A stretch of 64,000 nucleotides of DNA from Anadara kagoshimensis (GCA_021292105.1 CM037862.1:34809770-34873769), one strand, 5' to 3'; positions 49,101 through 57,472 are shown, numbered from the stretch's first letter. Notes: a model not told the origin generated them from the sequence alone. Program-made: numbers and translations.

Positions 49101-52100
49101 ATAAGTCCTAGAACATTTTATTATATCATCCTAATACTTTATTACCGTTTTGAATATCCCAAAAATTAAGGCAAAATTGGATTGAAATGCTAAAGCAAAA
49201 TAAAAATTCACCATTGACTTTTGAGTTATATAAAATGTTCCCTTGGGCATAAGATAAAAACTCTTATTCTTTATTCTTTTATTAATATTGCTACAAAGTA
49301 TTGCCATGGTTACTAAATGTTGCCATGGTTACTAACCATTGCCATTGTTACTAAGTATTGTCATGGTTACAAAGCATTCCCATGGTTACTAAGCATTTCC
49401 ATGGTTACTTGGTGTATTAGCCTTGTTGTATGTCATGTTAACCATTGTAGTAAGATCTGTGTATTTTCTGTGTGTGTTTTCAGCCGTGGCCCTAAGCAGT
49501 CTGACGAAATGTGCACCAAGTACGATTTCAAGTACACTGGAACATATCGATGGGACAACAACAAGAAATAAAGCCGTCCTTAAATTCATCTCAAGAATCA
49601 AAAACACTCTTTACCATGACCAGGCATTTTTTATATGCACCTGTTGACTAACATTATTATCTTCTCACAAACTTACTAAAATTCTAACTTTTAACAACGG
49701 ACACTTTTATGCATTAATTATTTATTTAATATGTAGTTTATTTAATAATATATGTATATATTTGTACTGGCGTTGTAGTATGGTTGTACCTATTCTCATT
49801 GTGTGCGTTTCTCATCATCAGAATCAGATCTCTGCTGTTGTAATTAGATAAAATGAAGTACAGTCAGGAAAACCATCAATTTATTGCCATCGTTTGTGCA
49901 GTCAAATTTTGGCATTATAAAAGGGTTTTGCGATAAATCAGGGAACAGTTGACAAAACATAGAATACATAGATTTTTGGACTTCAAGATAGTGTTGCAAA
50001 AAGCAAGGTGGCCAAGTTATTGAGAGTCATCATTATAAGGGTTTCCTGTTATAAATTTCTGCAACTCAAGTCCAGTACTTTTTGCTTCCGAATACTTGAG
50101 TTTTTCCTAAATGTGAAATCATCATTGCATGAAAAAACATGTGTTTAATGTAGGATTTTTCGCGGGGCTGGAGGTTTAAAAACACCAAAGCATCAATATT
50201 TTTTTATTTCTGTGTGTTAAATATGGCTCACTAAGGCCTTAGCAATGGGGTCACTTGGCAAAATAAGGGATCAAAGGCCCCTTATAGACTGAAAACAGTC
50301 TGATGACCAGAAAAAGGGACACAACGAGAATAGTTACACCACCAGTATTGTTTGTATAGTCACAATTATCATAGTGTTTATGTGTGGAATGTCATATATG
50401 TATACTGTATTAATTTTAGAAGCTAGAAGACAATGTATAGAAAGTATTTTTATATACATGTTGTAGTGATATATAGATAATCTGTTGGATTTTCAAAATT
50501 GATACACGTAGGTGTATAGACACACATCTTGTGGTAATAATTAAAACACCAAAATATTTTCCCGACAAATGGTATTTTTATATGAATTTTAAGTCCTTAT
50601 GAAGGAACTTGTGTTAGTGGTATATGCAAAAGATGTTTTCTGTTGTTTTTATATATACATGGTATATGCATTATGCAGGTCCATCATGTTTAAAAATATC
50701 ATCGCTGCACTATTGTCTGTTGTAACACCATTACTCCACTTCTGACAGATTTAGATGTTTTCATACAGTTGATCGTATTTAAATTATTCAGTGTTTGAAA
50801 TACATCAAAACTTTCAATCAGTCTATGTCTTGATAATTTCAACTTTTTCTGTTGTGGTATACTAGTATAGGAAGGTATTGAAAAAGCAATCAGTCCTTCT
50901 CAAAAATTACCAGTCTCGGACTGTGGACTTAGTTTTGTTTCAAACACTGTTACATTGCATGATAATAATTAATGGAATGCCAGCTTGCTGTAAAGTACCC
51001 CAGTATTGATGGCCAGTGCCCCAGCATTGAATGCTGTGCTAGTGGCATGAATGATTATATGTTGTATTGTATAATGCATGAAAATAACATGTCAGTATGT
51101 GGCCTATGTCCCACAATGTGAGGTGATTTACGATTGATTACCGGTACACAAAAATTAATGTAGTTTGATTTGCCACTTTTCAGCTTTACATTCAGAAAAT
51201 CATGTTACTATTTCTTAATTTCATCTATTGCATGTTTTGTTGTATTGTTTCCAATGTACCGGTGCCACACTACCTTTTGGTGAGATATGAGTAAAATCTA
51301 AAAAATAACAACAAAAACTGAAAGCATTTCAATGTCAATTACAGTCAAACCTTTCTATAAAGGCCACCCAAGGGAACCAGTGAAAGTGGCCTTTATGGAC
51401 AGGTGACCTTTATATAAAGGTTCAAATAATTTGTATAAAGAACAATTGGGATACAATTCTACTGGCTATTATAAGCAGGTGACCCTTATATAGAGGTGGC
51501 CTTTAAGGCAGGTTTGACTGTATTCATAAAGTCAAATTACTATTTTTGAATTTTGTTTATTGCATGTTTTTTTGTAGTTATAAATGCCACAATACCTTAT
51601 TAGATCAAATAATGTTATGTTTTAGAATTTATATTGCAGATTATTTTCATATTAAATTGAAATTCATTTTGTGGTCTTCAGTATGTCCGAGTTAATGAAT
51701 TCTTGGGATGGTATATTGGAATGAAAATAAATGTATACATTTTAAGAAAATTTAAATGTATGGTAACATATAATGGCTCATTGATGTTCACAGCAGTCCA
51801 AAGTACTGGTAAATTGAAAGGCCACAAAAAGAATGATCAATGTTTTCAGTGTTGGTTATGTACTAGTTATATAGTTTTCTTGTTTATTGTTTGTTCTAGT
51901 GTGTTAGATCTTTGTTCATATATACAAAAAAAATTACGATTTTATTAAGTGCTGGTGCAAATCGGTGTCGGTAAATATTGAAGATCTCTTTAAATTTTTT
52001 TATGTTTCATAAAACCAAATCATTTAAAATATTACTTGAATTTAATTACCATACCAAAGTTATTTTATATATGTTACATCAATGATAACGTATAACTGAT

Positions 52101-55100
52101 TAGTGCTTTAAACTTGAAAAATATGACATATATTTCTTTACATGCCATTTGTTAAGTTTATGTATTGTTATGACAAAGTTGTTACTTTCCACTGTTGTCA
52201 TTAGTGTAAAAAAAGGCCTGGATTGCTGAGTGGTCAAAAACACTAGCTTAAAGATTACATCGTCTCTCACAGCTTAGGTCCAAATTCTACCCTGGCATAT
52301 CCTAGTGTGAGAGAATTTGCCAAAATTCTCACAACATGATCCCACTCTGGCAGATCTTAGTTTTTTGAAAGTTTGTCAGTTAGATTGGCAAAGTTGGTAG
52401 TTTTCACCAGACACTCCAGTTTCCTTCACTGTCCCAGAATAGACCACTTCTATGTAAGTCAAAGAAGAGCATTATTTTGAAATATAATCTTACTCTAGCA
52501 CATCCTAGTGTGAGAGAATTTATAAGTTTGCTTGCCAAAGTCGTCACAACACCTCTCAAGTTCAAAATCCCACTGTCAGACTGACAGATCTTGGTATAAA
52601 GAGAGTTTGTTAGTTTGCTTGCCAAAGTTGGTAGTATTTCTCAGGACACTCCATTTTCCTCCAGAATGGACCACATCTATATAAGTAAAAGAAGAGCATT
52701 ACTTCACTCCACTTTCCACTCATTTCAGCATTTAGATTTGTGTTAATTTTTCAAAATTTGTGAACAGTGAGACATATAATTATAAGTAAATGTTGTTTAT
52801 GTTACCATGGTTACACCAATGTTGTTTTAATGTTTTCATTCTTGTTATGGTGCTTTTTGTTTCTTTAGTTAACTATAACTAATTTACATATGTCCAGTGC
52901 TGTGCATTGGATAATTCTGTAAATGTTCTTATAAATATATTAGTCTTATTTGTTAATTTAGCATAATTAATTTATGACAATTATTTTTTTACGACTGTAT
53001 AAGGTTATAAGGTGTCTTTGTAAATTGCATGAAACTCCCAAAATATCCATTAATACATATTTTTGTAGATCTTGAGTGACATCGAAAAGTCAAAGTTATT
53101 GATAAAAGTCATATTTTTCATCCACGACAATTAAATGTTTACAGCAGTGTACATGTAGGGTGCATTTGTAAAATGTACATAGAATTTCTCAAAGTTACTC
53201 ATTAATACATATTAAAATATTTTGAGTAAAAATGAAAAGTCAAACTTTTTGAAAAAGTCCACCCAAGGAAATCCTCTGTAAAATAGATTTTATAAATATT
53301 AGGTGGATTTAGATGGAATTTTTTATTTTTATAAGCAATTCATCTGTATATAGAGACAGCCACTAGGGCACTTTACCATGTAAACATCATGAAAACACCC
53401 TATCCAGAGAAAAAAGACAACATCCAGAAGTATGACCATCACATTATTTCACATACAAGGCTGTTTCATTGCATCTCTGGGGCATTGGTGATTGAGTGCT
53501 TTAGTAGTGCACGATCACATGCTAATGGATCACGGGGCCTCTCACGGCCATGGTTCTTATCTTGGATCCTAGTGTGGTCAATGGTGGATGGCTTTTCAAT
53601 TTAAACATCATCCCAAAACTGCCTGCCTTGATATAAGTGAAAGGTTTTTACAGGTTGATAAAACACCAGTAATTCAATCCAATCTTAACATCTCAAATCA
53701 GTATTCTTTTACATCAACAAAGATATAGAATCTTTCCAAGACAATATGACATTGATGTCTAATTATAATAATTGTTACCAATCCATCATGTTCCAATACT
53801 TATATTTTTCATCTTTTAATGTTCCATCAATGGTAATCATGGTTACTCAGATCATCTCATTTGTTTTAGGAAAGATGATGTACATGAATCGAAAAAACGA
53901 GAAAATATTGAATTTAGTGCCATAATCATCATTTCCAATTGTGATACATATTTATATTATAGACTGATTGAAGAACAAGATGTAGTTTATACATGACCAA
54001 CATTAATGTTTTTATAACATATGTTTTACTGTGACATGTAGTCTTATTAGTTATAATAAATCCATTATTACATCAGCAGACTTTTTTTTGTTTTATCTGT
54101 ATGAACAAATGCATTTTCATTCATTTATTCATTTGCAATTTTGCCTGAGTCTCCCCCTCTCCACTACACACACCAGGGTGATAAAGGAGGAACATAAATT
54201 ACATTCCATCTCTTAATTGATTGTCTTGGAAATGGATTGCATTTCTAGTAAATTATTTTTATCATGGTATCCATATACAAATAATGCATAATGCATCACT
54301 TTTGCATATAAACATTTGAGTACTATAGCAGTCAAAATGACCAGTGTAAAAACCAGTGACCCATAGTCATTTATAATTGATATTATAACTTGAGTGGCGA
54401 TATCACATCAGCACAGATTTTGTAACCAGGTACTAATGGTTATACCAAGTGACAATATCACTGATATTGCAAGTTTCATTGTTATACACAGTAGCTGTCA
54501 TTATTGGTGTCATAATTTGAGTGGTTATTTCACCAAAGATTTTAGAACGAAGTATCAATTCATTACTGGTACCAAGTTTCAATATCACTGTCTCATTTTT
54601 GATTTTTTTCCCCATGCATTAGATATCAATCATCAGTGATGTCATTTACAAAGTACAGTAATATGTCAAACTTTCATGTCTGTTAGTTTTTGTGAGAACA
54701 GTGTCAAACACCTAGCCAATACAAAGTTTATTCACCTGACATTTAATTTCCGTCACTGGTGCAATAAACATAGTGCCTTATTGAATCTAGTGTAAAGGTG
54801 ACAAATCCTGTAAAAATAAAGGACTGTACAAGGTGACAATATACAGTAATTGCTCTCTGAGGTATGTGGACATGCAGAATTATCACCCTTCCGAAGGGTT
54901 ACAATAATGTCACCTAAGGCTGTTCAATGGGGTTTACTGCTGAACCACGTAATACCCTCTAACGTTTGTGCAGAACACTTACTTATAATGGATATGTAAT
55001 CGAATAAGGGGATGTTTTCCCATGAAAACGATGTCACTTTGGGAATTTGTGATGCTGACGTTTTCTAAATTTTCCCACACAAACATTAAAAGTTATTGAT

Positions 55101-55862
55101 CACATGGTACAGCGGTGAATCCCATTGGCAGTATGAAGCATAAAAATGGAGTTACTAAGGTTTTTAGGTTTGGTGATTTTAAAATCCATATTTCAAAACA
55201 TGCACTGCTGAACCTGTAATTATTATTGACCATTGAACTGTAAATAAATGGTGTCTATAGTGCTATAACTTCTATTGCCATGCAAAGCAAAATGAATAAT
55301 GTCTGCTAACCATTTCTAGGCATTAAATGTTATGTGCTTATAGTAAAACCTGTCTATAAAGGCCACCCAATGGGAAGCAGTAAAAGTGGCCTTTATGAGC
55401 AGGTGGCCTTTATATACAGGTTCAAATATCACAAATAAAGAACAATTGAGAACCAAGAGTGCTGGCCTTTATAAGCAGGTGACCCTTATATAGAGGTCAG
55501 TGTTATTTGTTAATTTGGCTCTTTAATCCTGACTGAAATTAAAAACATTGCTGCCTACGACATGTATGTCCAGTTGCTGGAACAGCCAATAAATGACACC
55601 ATGTACATATGCATAAGCAAAACATGAGTGACACCACATTATCAATGCTAATATTATGACTCAATAATAACACTTGGTCTCAAATTTGATAGAACAAAAA
55701 CATTATAAATGTAAATATTACTGTATAACATGGCAAATATTTTCTTTTGTCTTTTTCAGTCGAGGTCCAAAAGAGAATGACATTTTATGTGGTAAGTTTG
55801 GATTTACTTACACAGGAACCTACAAGTGGGTGAGGCCAGAATCAACAGCAACTAAACTTTGA
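27965..55862 (+). CDS. G6PD: Glucose-6-phosphate dehydrogenase, 11 shared exons and two alternative last exons
   Basis: Catalyses glucose 6-phosphate to 6-phosphogluconolactone with NADP+ in the cytosol, first step of the oxidative pentose phosphate pathway. Exons: 27965-28195, 29828-29865, 39628-39736, 40771-40979, 41521-41682, 42669-42794, 43472-43565, 43743-43869, 44469-44558, 45152-45360, 45806-45975, then 49484-49571 or 55760-55862. All junctions are GT-AG and in phase; totals are 1653 or 1668 nt (550 or 555 residues). Starting at the internal Met at 28079 gives 512 or 517, near the 515 of the human enzyme. Landmarks: [25 protein letters not shown] (catalytic His and substrate Lys), [17 protein letters not shown], and C-terminal S-R-G-P ... 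G-T-Y-x-W of the structural NADP site. Identity is certain. Confidence 0.97.
28493..29827. other. G6PD intron 1, with a family B SINE
   Basis: 28196-29827 is intronic. 29114-29456 is a full tRNA-derived SINE (listed separately). The rest is AT-rich with no exon. Confidence 0.7.
29114..29456 (+). mobile_element. tRNA-derived SINE, family B, complete
   Basis: The head reads like a tRNA 5' half and T arm: 'gtaggtcagttggtagagtg' (A box) and 'gtcatgggttcgatccc' (B box). The body has 'ccaagcactcggcatt', 'gggaacttaaaat', 'taaagaaccctg' and a tail 'gaaatattcttgactgggac'. Related copies: 39771-40316, 44745-44955, 5246-5462 and a scrap near 12700-12790. Confidence 0.85.
29828..29865 (+). CDS. G6PD: G6PD exon 2 (38-nt microexon)
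   Basis: Acceptor TTTCAG, donor GTAAGT. Codes [12 protein letters not shown] and two bases of Trp, completing G-A-S-G-D-L-A-K-K-K, the NADP+-binding loop. Both junctions lie in phase with neighbours. Confidence 0.95.
30536..30712 (+). mobile_element. MITE with CAGTAAAACATG ends
   Basis: The left end TACAGTAAAACATGTTTATAAT is answered on the right by 'ttcgtgttttactgta'. The interior has 'gactttgttata' twice. About 177 bp, TA-flanked, related in ends but not interior to the CAGTAAAACCTCG family. In G6PD intron 2. Confidence 0.65.
30868..31659 (+). repeat. MITE whose middle has expanded into a 24-bp satellite
   Basis: The flanks (30868-30990 and about 31625-31659) match a CAGTAAAACCTCG-type MITE ('aaaaccttgttaatatgtcc', 'cagaacaaatcca'). 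Between them about 25 units of 24 bp ('ccctttataactccaaaatc' plus 'taaa') replace the single 'cccctttataacgccaaaat' of the normal element. Minor variants (ctaaa, caaaa, ctgaa) are interspersed. The minus strand is open for 189 codons because 24 is a multiple of three. Confidence 0.88.
31660..34484. other. Part of G6PD intron 2, dispersed repeat pieces
   Basis: 32100-32330 shares text with 950-1080. 33608-33835 ('tataccccctgcaaat', 'gtcataggtcaaagttcaatgtcac', written in part) looks like another dispersed mollusc-type repeat. 32960-33110 and 34125-34310 resemble each other and 3790-3970 ('gctaggtttcc.caaatt', 'ggaaacat'), another repeat. No exon is seen. Confidence 0.45.
34485..34674 (+). mobile_element. 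MITE, CAGTAAAACCTCG family
   Basis: Ends TACAGTAAAACCTCG and 'caaggtgttactgta' (slightly decayed). The interior matches 7295-7485, including 'tttgccacctcgcttatcgcc'. In G6PD intron 2. Confidence 0.88.
34766..35510 (+). mobile_element. Family A SINE cluster containing a nested MITE
   Basis: The tRNA-like head 'gcctcagtggcaaagtggtc' and body 'tcaaaggttggtgattttct' lead to several repeats of a tail segment ('ttgatat.agtgaaagaatc', 'ttgactgggatgtaaa') near 34950, 35020, 35090/35378 and 35450. A MITE (35099-35377) splits the third tail. So the tail itself has been tandemly multiplied three or four times. Confidence 0.75.
35099..35377 (+). mobile_element. MITE, CTGTAAAT ends, TA duplication, cgcgaaaata interior
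   Basis: 279 bp. Ends CTGTAAAT and ATTTACAG, flanked by TA (35097-35098 and 35378-35379). Inside are 'tactttattttcgcgatatt' and the complementary 'atcacgaaaataaagtg'. Removing the element and one TA restores 'ttgatataagtgaaag', exactly as in the neighbouring SINE tail at 35451. Related elements: 56605-56823, 57170-57472, 62400-62638, 63809-63980. Confidence 0.9.
35800..36500. mobile_element. Three consecutive long-TIR MITEs
   Basis: Copies of the TTTCACAATCATTCCTTA family lie at about 35800-36042, 36048-36234 (shortened) and 36240-36494. Each has 'aactaagatttt' near the left and 'ttaaggaaaatcttag' near the right. Compare 24762-25010. In G6PD intron 2. Confidence 0.75.
36951..37207. repeat. 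33-bp minisatellite, about 8 units
   Basis: The unit is 'tgatgccaaacctctgcata' plus 'tttgtgacatcac'. The sequence on both sides (36780-37400) has looser versions ('tgatgtcaagactcag', 'attccagacctt'), so the repeat arose within an older repetitive tract. Both strands are open by arithmetic only. In G6PD intron 2. Confidence 0.92.
38213..38402 (-). mobile_element. MITE, CAGTAAAACCTCG family, reverse
   Basis: 190 bp with TACAGTAAAACCTCG and 'gaggttttactgta' ends. The interior is complementary to 7295-7485 ('gcgttataaaggggtttggc'). One of the best preserved copies here. Confidence 0.92.
38750..39540. repeat. Direct duplication of a segment of about 430 bp
   Basis: 'atttgcatcaaatgttcagt' occurs near 38793 and again near 39208, each followed by 'gccaccatc.gtg.cttctga' and 'atgatgtcatcaatt'. 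After each comes a stretch rich in 'tctcac', 'gagaca' and 'gtgagaaatatg'. An old duplication inside G6PD intron 2 or two copies of an unknown element. Confidence 0.65.
39628..39736 (+). CDS. G6PD: G6PD exon 3
   Basis: Acceptor CGACAG, phase 2 in and 0 out. Codes [23 protein letters not shown] after the split Trp. G-Y-A-R-S is the conserved NADP+ contact region. The next coding segment follows after 1 kb. Confidence 0.95.
39771..40316 (+). mobile_element. Family B SINE with a triplicated 102-bp core
   Basis: The head 'gtagctcagttggtaaaatg' and B box 'gtcatgggttagaacccc' are tRNA-like. The segment beginning 'tgcattatgaaatgaaa' recurs at 39893, 39995 and 40097, an exact 102-bp step, with nearly identical copies. 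The tail matches 29380-29456. In G6PD intron 3. Confidence 0.9.
40771..40979 (+). CDS. G6PD: G6PD exon 4
   Basis: Acceptor TTTGAAG is AG but with a weak pyrimidine tract. Codes [13 protein letters not shown] through Y-V-A-G-S-Y-D to [12 protein letters not shown], a family signature. The donor GTAGGT overlaps the last Gly codon (phase 2). Confidence 0.95.
41521..41682 (+). CDS. G6PD: G6PD exon 5 (catalytic R-I-D-H-Y-L-G-K)
   Basis: Acceptor TTTCAG. Codes [16 protein letters not shown], then [23 protein letters not shown]. The His and Lys of the catalytic motif are intact. Donor GTGAGT at 41683. Confidence 0.97.
41701..41758 (+). pseudogene. Tandem duplicate of the 3' end of G6PD exon 5 with its donor
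   Basis: 60 bp after the real exon end the sequence repeats 'tatcttggtaaagaaatgg' and 'caaaatttaatggtg', then 'tcaaggtgaatatg'. It corresponds to codons [12 protein letters not shown] and a weaker donor (GTGAAT for GTGAGT). No acceptor precedes it, so it is a dead copy or a cryptic donor. Confidence 0.9.
41868..42600 (-). mobile_element. Family A SINE split by a MITE of about 487 bp
   Basis: Reverse family A SINE text ('cagtcaagattcttacatt', 'gtgggattcgagcc') runs to 42068 and resumes at 42557 ('ttttagaccattctgtga'). Between lie inverted repeats 'gtgattgtatcaagtagaaa' (42074) and 'tttctacttgatacaatcac' (ending about 42550). CATGTG is repeated at both joints. The MITE therefore inserted after the SINE. 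In G6PD intron 5. Confidence 0.82.
42669..42794 (+). CDS. G6PD: G6PD exon 6
   Basis: Acceptor TTTCAG. Codes [18 protein letters not shown], then [19 protein letters not shown]. Donor GTTAGT splits an Arg codon. Confidence 0.96.
42825..43255 (-). mobile_element. Reverse family A SINE followed by an AGTCAAACC MITE
   Basis: 42825-43055: reversed SINE ('cagacaagattatttcact', 'tttgatcctaggttgtga', 'ttagaccactcggtcac'). 43105-43255: MITE related to 51342-51523, ending 'aggcttgactgta'. Both lie in G6PD intron 6. Confidence 0.7.
43472..43565 (+). CDS. G6PD: G6PD exon 7
   Basis: Acceptor ATACAG. Codes [19 protein letters not shown] and [17 protein letters not shown] is invariant in the family. Donor GTAAAC, phase 0. 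Confidence 0.96.
43743..43869 (+). CDS. G6PD: G6PD exon 8
   Basis: Acceptor TTTTAG. Codes [10 protein letters not shown], then [12 protein letters not shown] and [10 protein letters not shown]. Donor GTTTGT, phase 1. Confidence 0.96.
44469..44558 (+). CDS. G6PD: G6PD exon 9
   Basis: Acceptor TTCATAG. Codes [13 protein letters not shown], then [12 protein letters not shown]. Donor GTAAGA, phase 1. Confidence 0.96.
44745..44955 (+). mobile_element. Family B SINE, partial
   Basis: 'ttgagtcctttggaagagat' onward resembles the family B body. 'gaaatattcttgactgggat' near 44917 is the tail seen at 29421. The tRNA head is missing. In G6PD intron 9. Confidence 0.6.
45152..45360 (+). CDS. G6PD: G6PD exon 10
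   Basis: Acceptor TTCCAG. Codes [21 protein letters not shown], then [16 protein letters not shown] and [10 protein letters not shown]. The Lys/Arg residues near K-R-N-E-L belong to the structural NADP+ site of the human enzyme. Donor GTAGGT, phase 0. Confidence 0.97.
45806..45975 (+). CDS. G6PD: G6PD exon 11 (last shared exon)
   Basis: Acceptor ACATAG. Codes [38 protein letters not shown] and K-P-I-P-Y-V-Y-G, ending with two bases of a Ser codon. Donor GTGAGT. Both alternative last exons supply the third base (c or t), so Ser is kept either way. Confidence 0.96.
45976..49483. other. G6PD intron 11 (to first alternative end), minisatellites
   Basis: 46005-46080 is a MITE scrap. 47030-47165 holds about six units of 'gttaagattccactaagact' (about 24 bp). 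48438-48460 is a poly(A) run. 49297-49410 holds about six units of 'ccatggttactaagcatt' (about 20 bp), ending 70 bp before the exon acceptor. No exon was recognised elsewhere. Confidence 0.65.
49484..49571 (+). CDS. G6PD: G6PD alternative last exon A
   Basis: Acceptor TTTTCAG after a good pyrimidine tract. Codes [28 protein letters not shown], stop TAA at 49569-49571. Corresponds to human S-R-G-P-T ... G-T-Y-K-W-V-N-P-H-K-L. The Arg of R-G-P and the Tyr and Trp of G-T-Y-x-W, which sit at the structural NADP+ site, are kept; the tail after Trp is acidic/polar and unlike exon B. An AATAAA overlaps the stop. Confidence 0.93.
51342..51523 (+). mobile_element. MITE, AGTCAAACC family, best copy
   Basis: Ends TACAGTCAAACCTTTC and GGTTTGACTGTA with TA outside. 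Contains 'aaggccacccaagggaacca' and the mirrored 'ggtggcctttaaggcagg'. 182 bp, non-coding. Confidence 0.9.
52205..52725 (+). mobile_element. Family A SINE with a repeated body
   Basis: The tRNA-like start 'ctgagtggtcaaaaacacta' is followed by 'cctagtgtgagagaatttgc' and, about 190 bp on (52508), the same phrase again. 'gtcagttagattggcaaagtt' and 'ttagtttgcttgccaaagtt' likewise pair up. So the body is duplicated. Confidence 0.65.
55760..55862 (+). CDS. G6PD: G6PD alternative last exon B
   Basis: Acceptor CTTTTTCAG. Codes [33 protein letters not shown], stop TGA at 55860-55862. It is closer than exon A to the usual animal ending (G-F-x-Y-x-G-T-Y-K-W-V-x-P ... K-L). Its final codons lie in the first unit of a 60-bp tandem repeat. 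Confidence 0.93.
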
Positions 55863-56112
55863 TGACAACTTGGATATAACTATGAATTGAACTGTGAGGC
55901 CAGAATCGACAACTTTGATAAAGGTTCCAGATATTACTATATATATTGGTGTAACCAGAATCAGCAGGGACTAATTTTAAAATTGGCTCGGGATATTACT
56001 ATGATTATGTGTAGCCAGAATCACAATAACAAATTTTGATGAAGGCTCAAGGTATTTCTTTAAAGGGTGTAGCCAGAATCAACAGTGACTAAACTTTGAT
56101 GAAGGGGATATT
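55830..56112 (+). repeat. Degenerate 60-bp repeat starting in the last G6PD codons
   Basis: About five units. Each has 'ccagaatcaacag' or a variant, then 'actaaactttgatga', then 'ggatattactat'. The first unit overlaps codons P-E-S-T-A-T-K-L and the stop; the last (near 56076) is nearly as close to the exon as its immediate neighbour. Confidence 0.85.
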
Positions 56113-56444
56113 ACTATATAATATAATATAATGCTTTTAAACTATAATCTCAGAAAGAAAGATGTCATACCAATATGTATAAGAAAAATATTGCGAGGAA
56201 AAAATTTTGTATTCACGGTGACTCTTGTACCGAATATATCTTTTCAAATTGCTTGGTACCCTTTTCCTACAGTCGGAACCGTGAAAATTTCTTGTGAAAT
56301 AGACAAGAAGATCAAAACCACGAAATTTTCCTGCCGCAATTATTTTTTCTTATACAGGACTAAAATTACTTATATTGGGTCACATGGTCAATGTCAATCT
56401 CTACCCATAAATGACGCTGATCCATCCTTCACTTTCTGACCTAG

Positions 56445-56823
56445 GAGTGGAGTAATGGAATTTTATGCCCCAGTCAAGATTATTTCACTTATATCAAAGC
56501 GGTTGGTTGATGGATGATGGAGGAAACTGGAATGTCTGTAGAAAATCACTAACCTTTGGCAAGTGAACTGACAAACTTTCTCATACTAGGATCTGCCCCA
56601 TGTATACTGTATATTGCTTTATTTTCACGGTGTTAAATTTTCGCGGTTTAGCGATGGCTAGTGTATTCGCGGCATTATATTTTCGCGGTCTCATCTGAAA
56701 AACTCTAACATGAGTTATGGTCTGATAATACACGTTTTTTGTGACGATTTTAATTCCGTGGGAATACACTTGACTGCGATTATCGCGAAAATTAAACCAA
56801 GCGAATTATAAGCAATATACAGT
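56445..56823. mobile_element. Reverse family A SINE followed by a cgcgaaaat MITE
   Basis: 56445-56604: reversed SINE ('ccccagtcaagattattt', 'ggaggaaactggaatg', 'acaaactttctcata'). 56605-56823: MITE with 'tatactgtatattgcttta' against 'taagcaatatacagta' and 'ttcgcggttta' against 'cgcgaaaattaaacc'. The SINE text resumes after it ('atccgaacccaggtgtgag'), so this too is a nested insertion. Confidence 0.8.
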
Positions 56824-57169
56824 AATCCGAACCCAGGTGTGAGTGGCACTGTATCTGTATTTTAAGTACAGGTTTAGACCATGGCCATAAGGCCTTTCTG
56901 CTTAGGGCCTCAGTGTCCAATTGAGTGGTCTATATTGCTGGCTTTTGTTTTCACAATGTATATTACTCTTGGATTCAATTAACACTGATTTGCTGAAGGT
57001 CAAAGTTTTCTGCACCGCCTAAATATTAGCAAAACAACTGCTCACCGTCTCTGGTTTGATTGTATACAACACCTTTTTCAATTTATTTTCATGCACATAA
57101 TTTCCATGATTCATAAATATATCACTAATATAGCAGAAAGAAAATATTTGTTAAAAAGATATTGTAAAA

Positions 57170-57472
57170 TACTGTAAAATCATTAATATTCGTGGGGGGT
57201 AAAATTTCGCAGTTTTGAATTTTTAAAAAATTGGTTGGGAGAAAATTTTGTGGAAAAAAAATGTGAACCCCCAATTAATTGGTCATTTAAATATGCAATA
57301 CAGTTAAAAGTACACTTAGTCACTAAAGATATTTACATACATGTGTTGATCATTTAGTGTCTTTCCGACCTGGAAAGTAAATATTTTTGTTGACATTAAA
57401 TTTCGTGGTTTTAATTTACCGACAAGAAGAATGAAATTTAATCCCCCACGAATATTTGTGATTCTACAGTAT
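57170..57472. mobile_element. MITE with attcgtggggg ends
   Basis: The left end 'tactgtaaaatcattaatat' plus 'tcgtggggggtaaaattt' faces the right end 'aatcccccacgaatatt' plus 'tgattctacagta'. About 303 bp, related by motif to 62400-62638. Confidence 0.8.

Larger units (their letters stand above)
49572..55759. other. Between the two G6PD ends: 3' UTR or intron, repeats
   Basis: Contains a decayed CAGTAAAACC MITE (49859-50050), a MITE of the AGTCAAACC family (51342-51523), family A SINE pieces (52205-52725, which repeats its own body, and 53490-53685) and another MITE piece (55338-55500). 50215-50285 is similar to 58790-58850 ('cactaaggcctta.caatgg'). 54370-54640 has two loosely similar segments ('gagtggcgatatcac' and 'gagtggttatttcac'). 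No extra exon is seen. Confidence 0.55.

Noticed and set aside
49389-49607. 72-codon minus-strand frame over G6PD exon A
   Set aside because: Antisense to a confirmed exon and to a minisatellite; no independent evidence.
55760-55862. Second, separate G6PD gene starting near 55760
   Set aside because: Only the last-exon segment is present; no upstream G6PD exons lie between 49572 and 55759, so it is an alternative end of the same gene.
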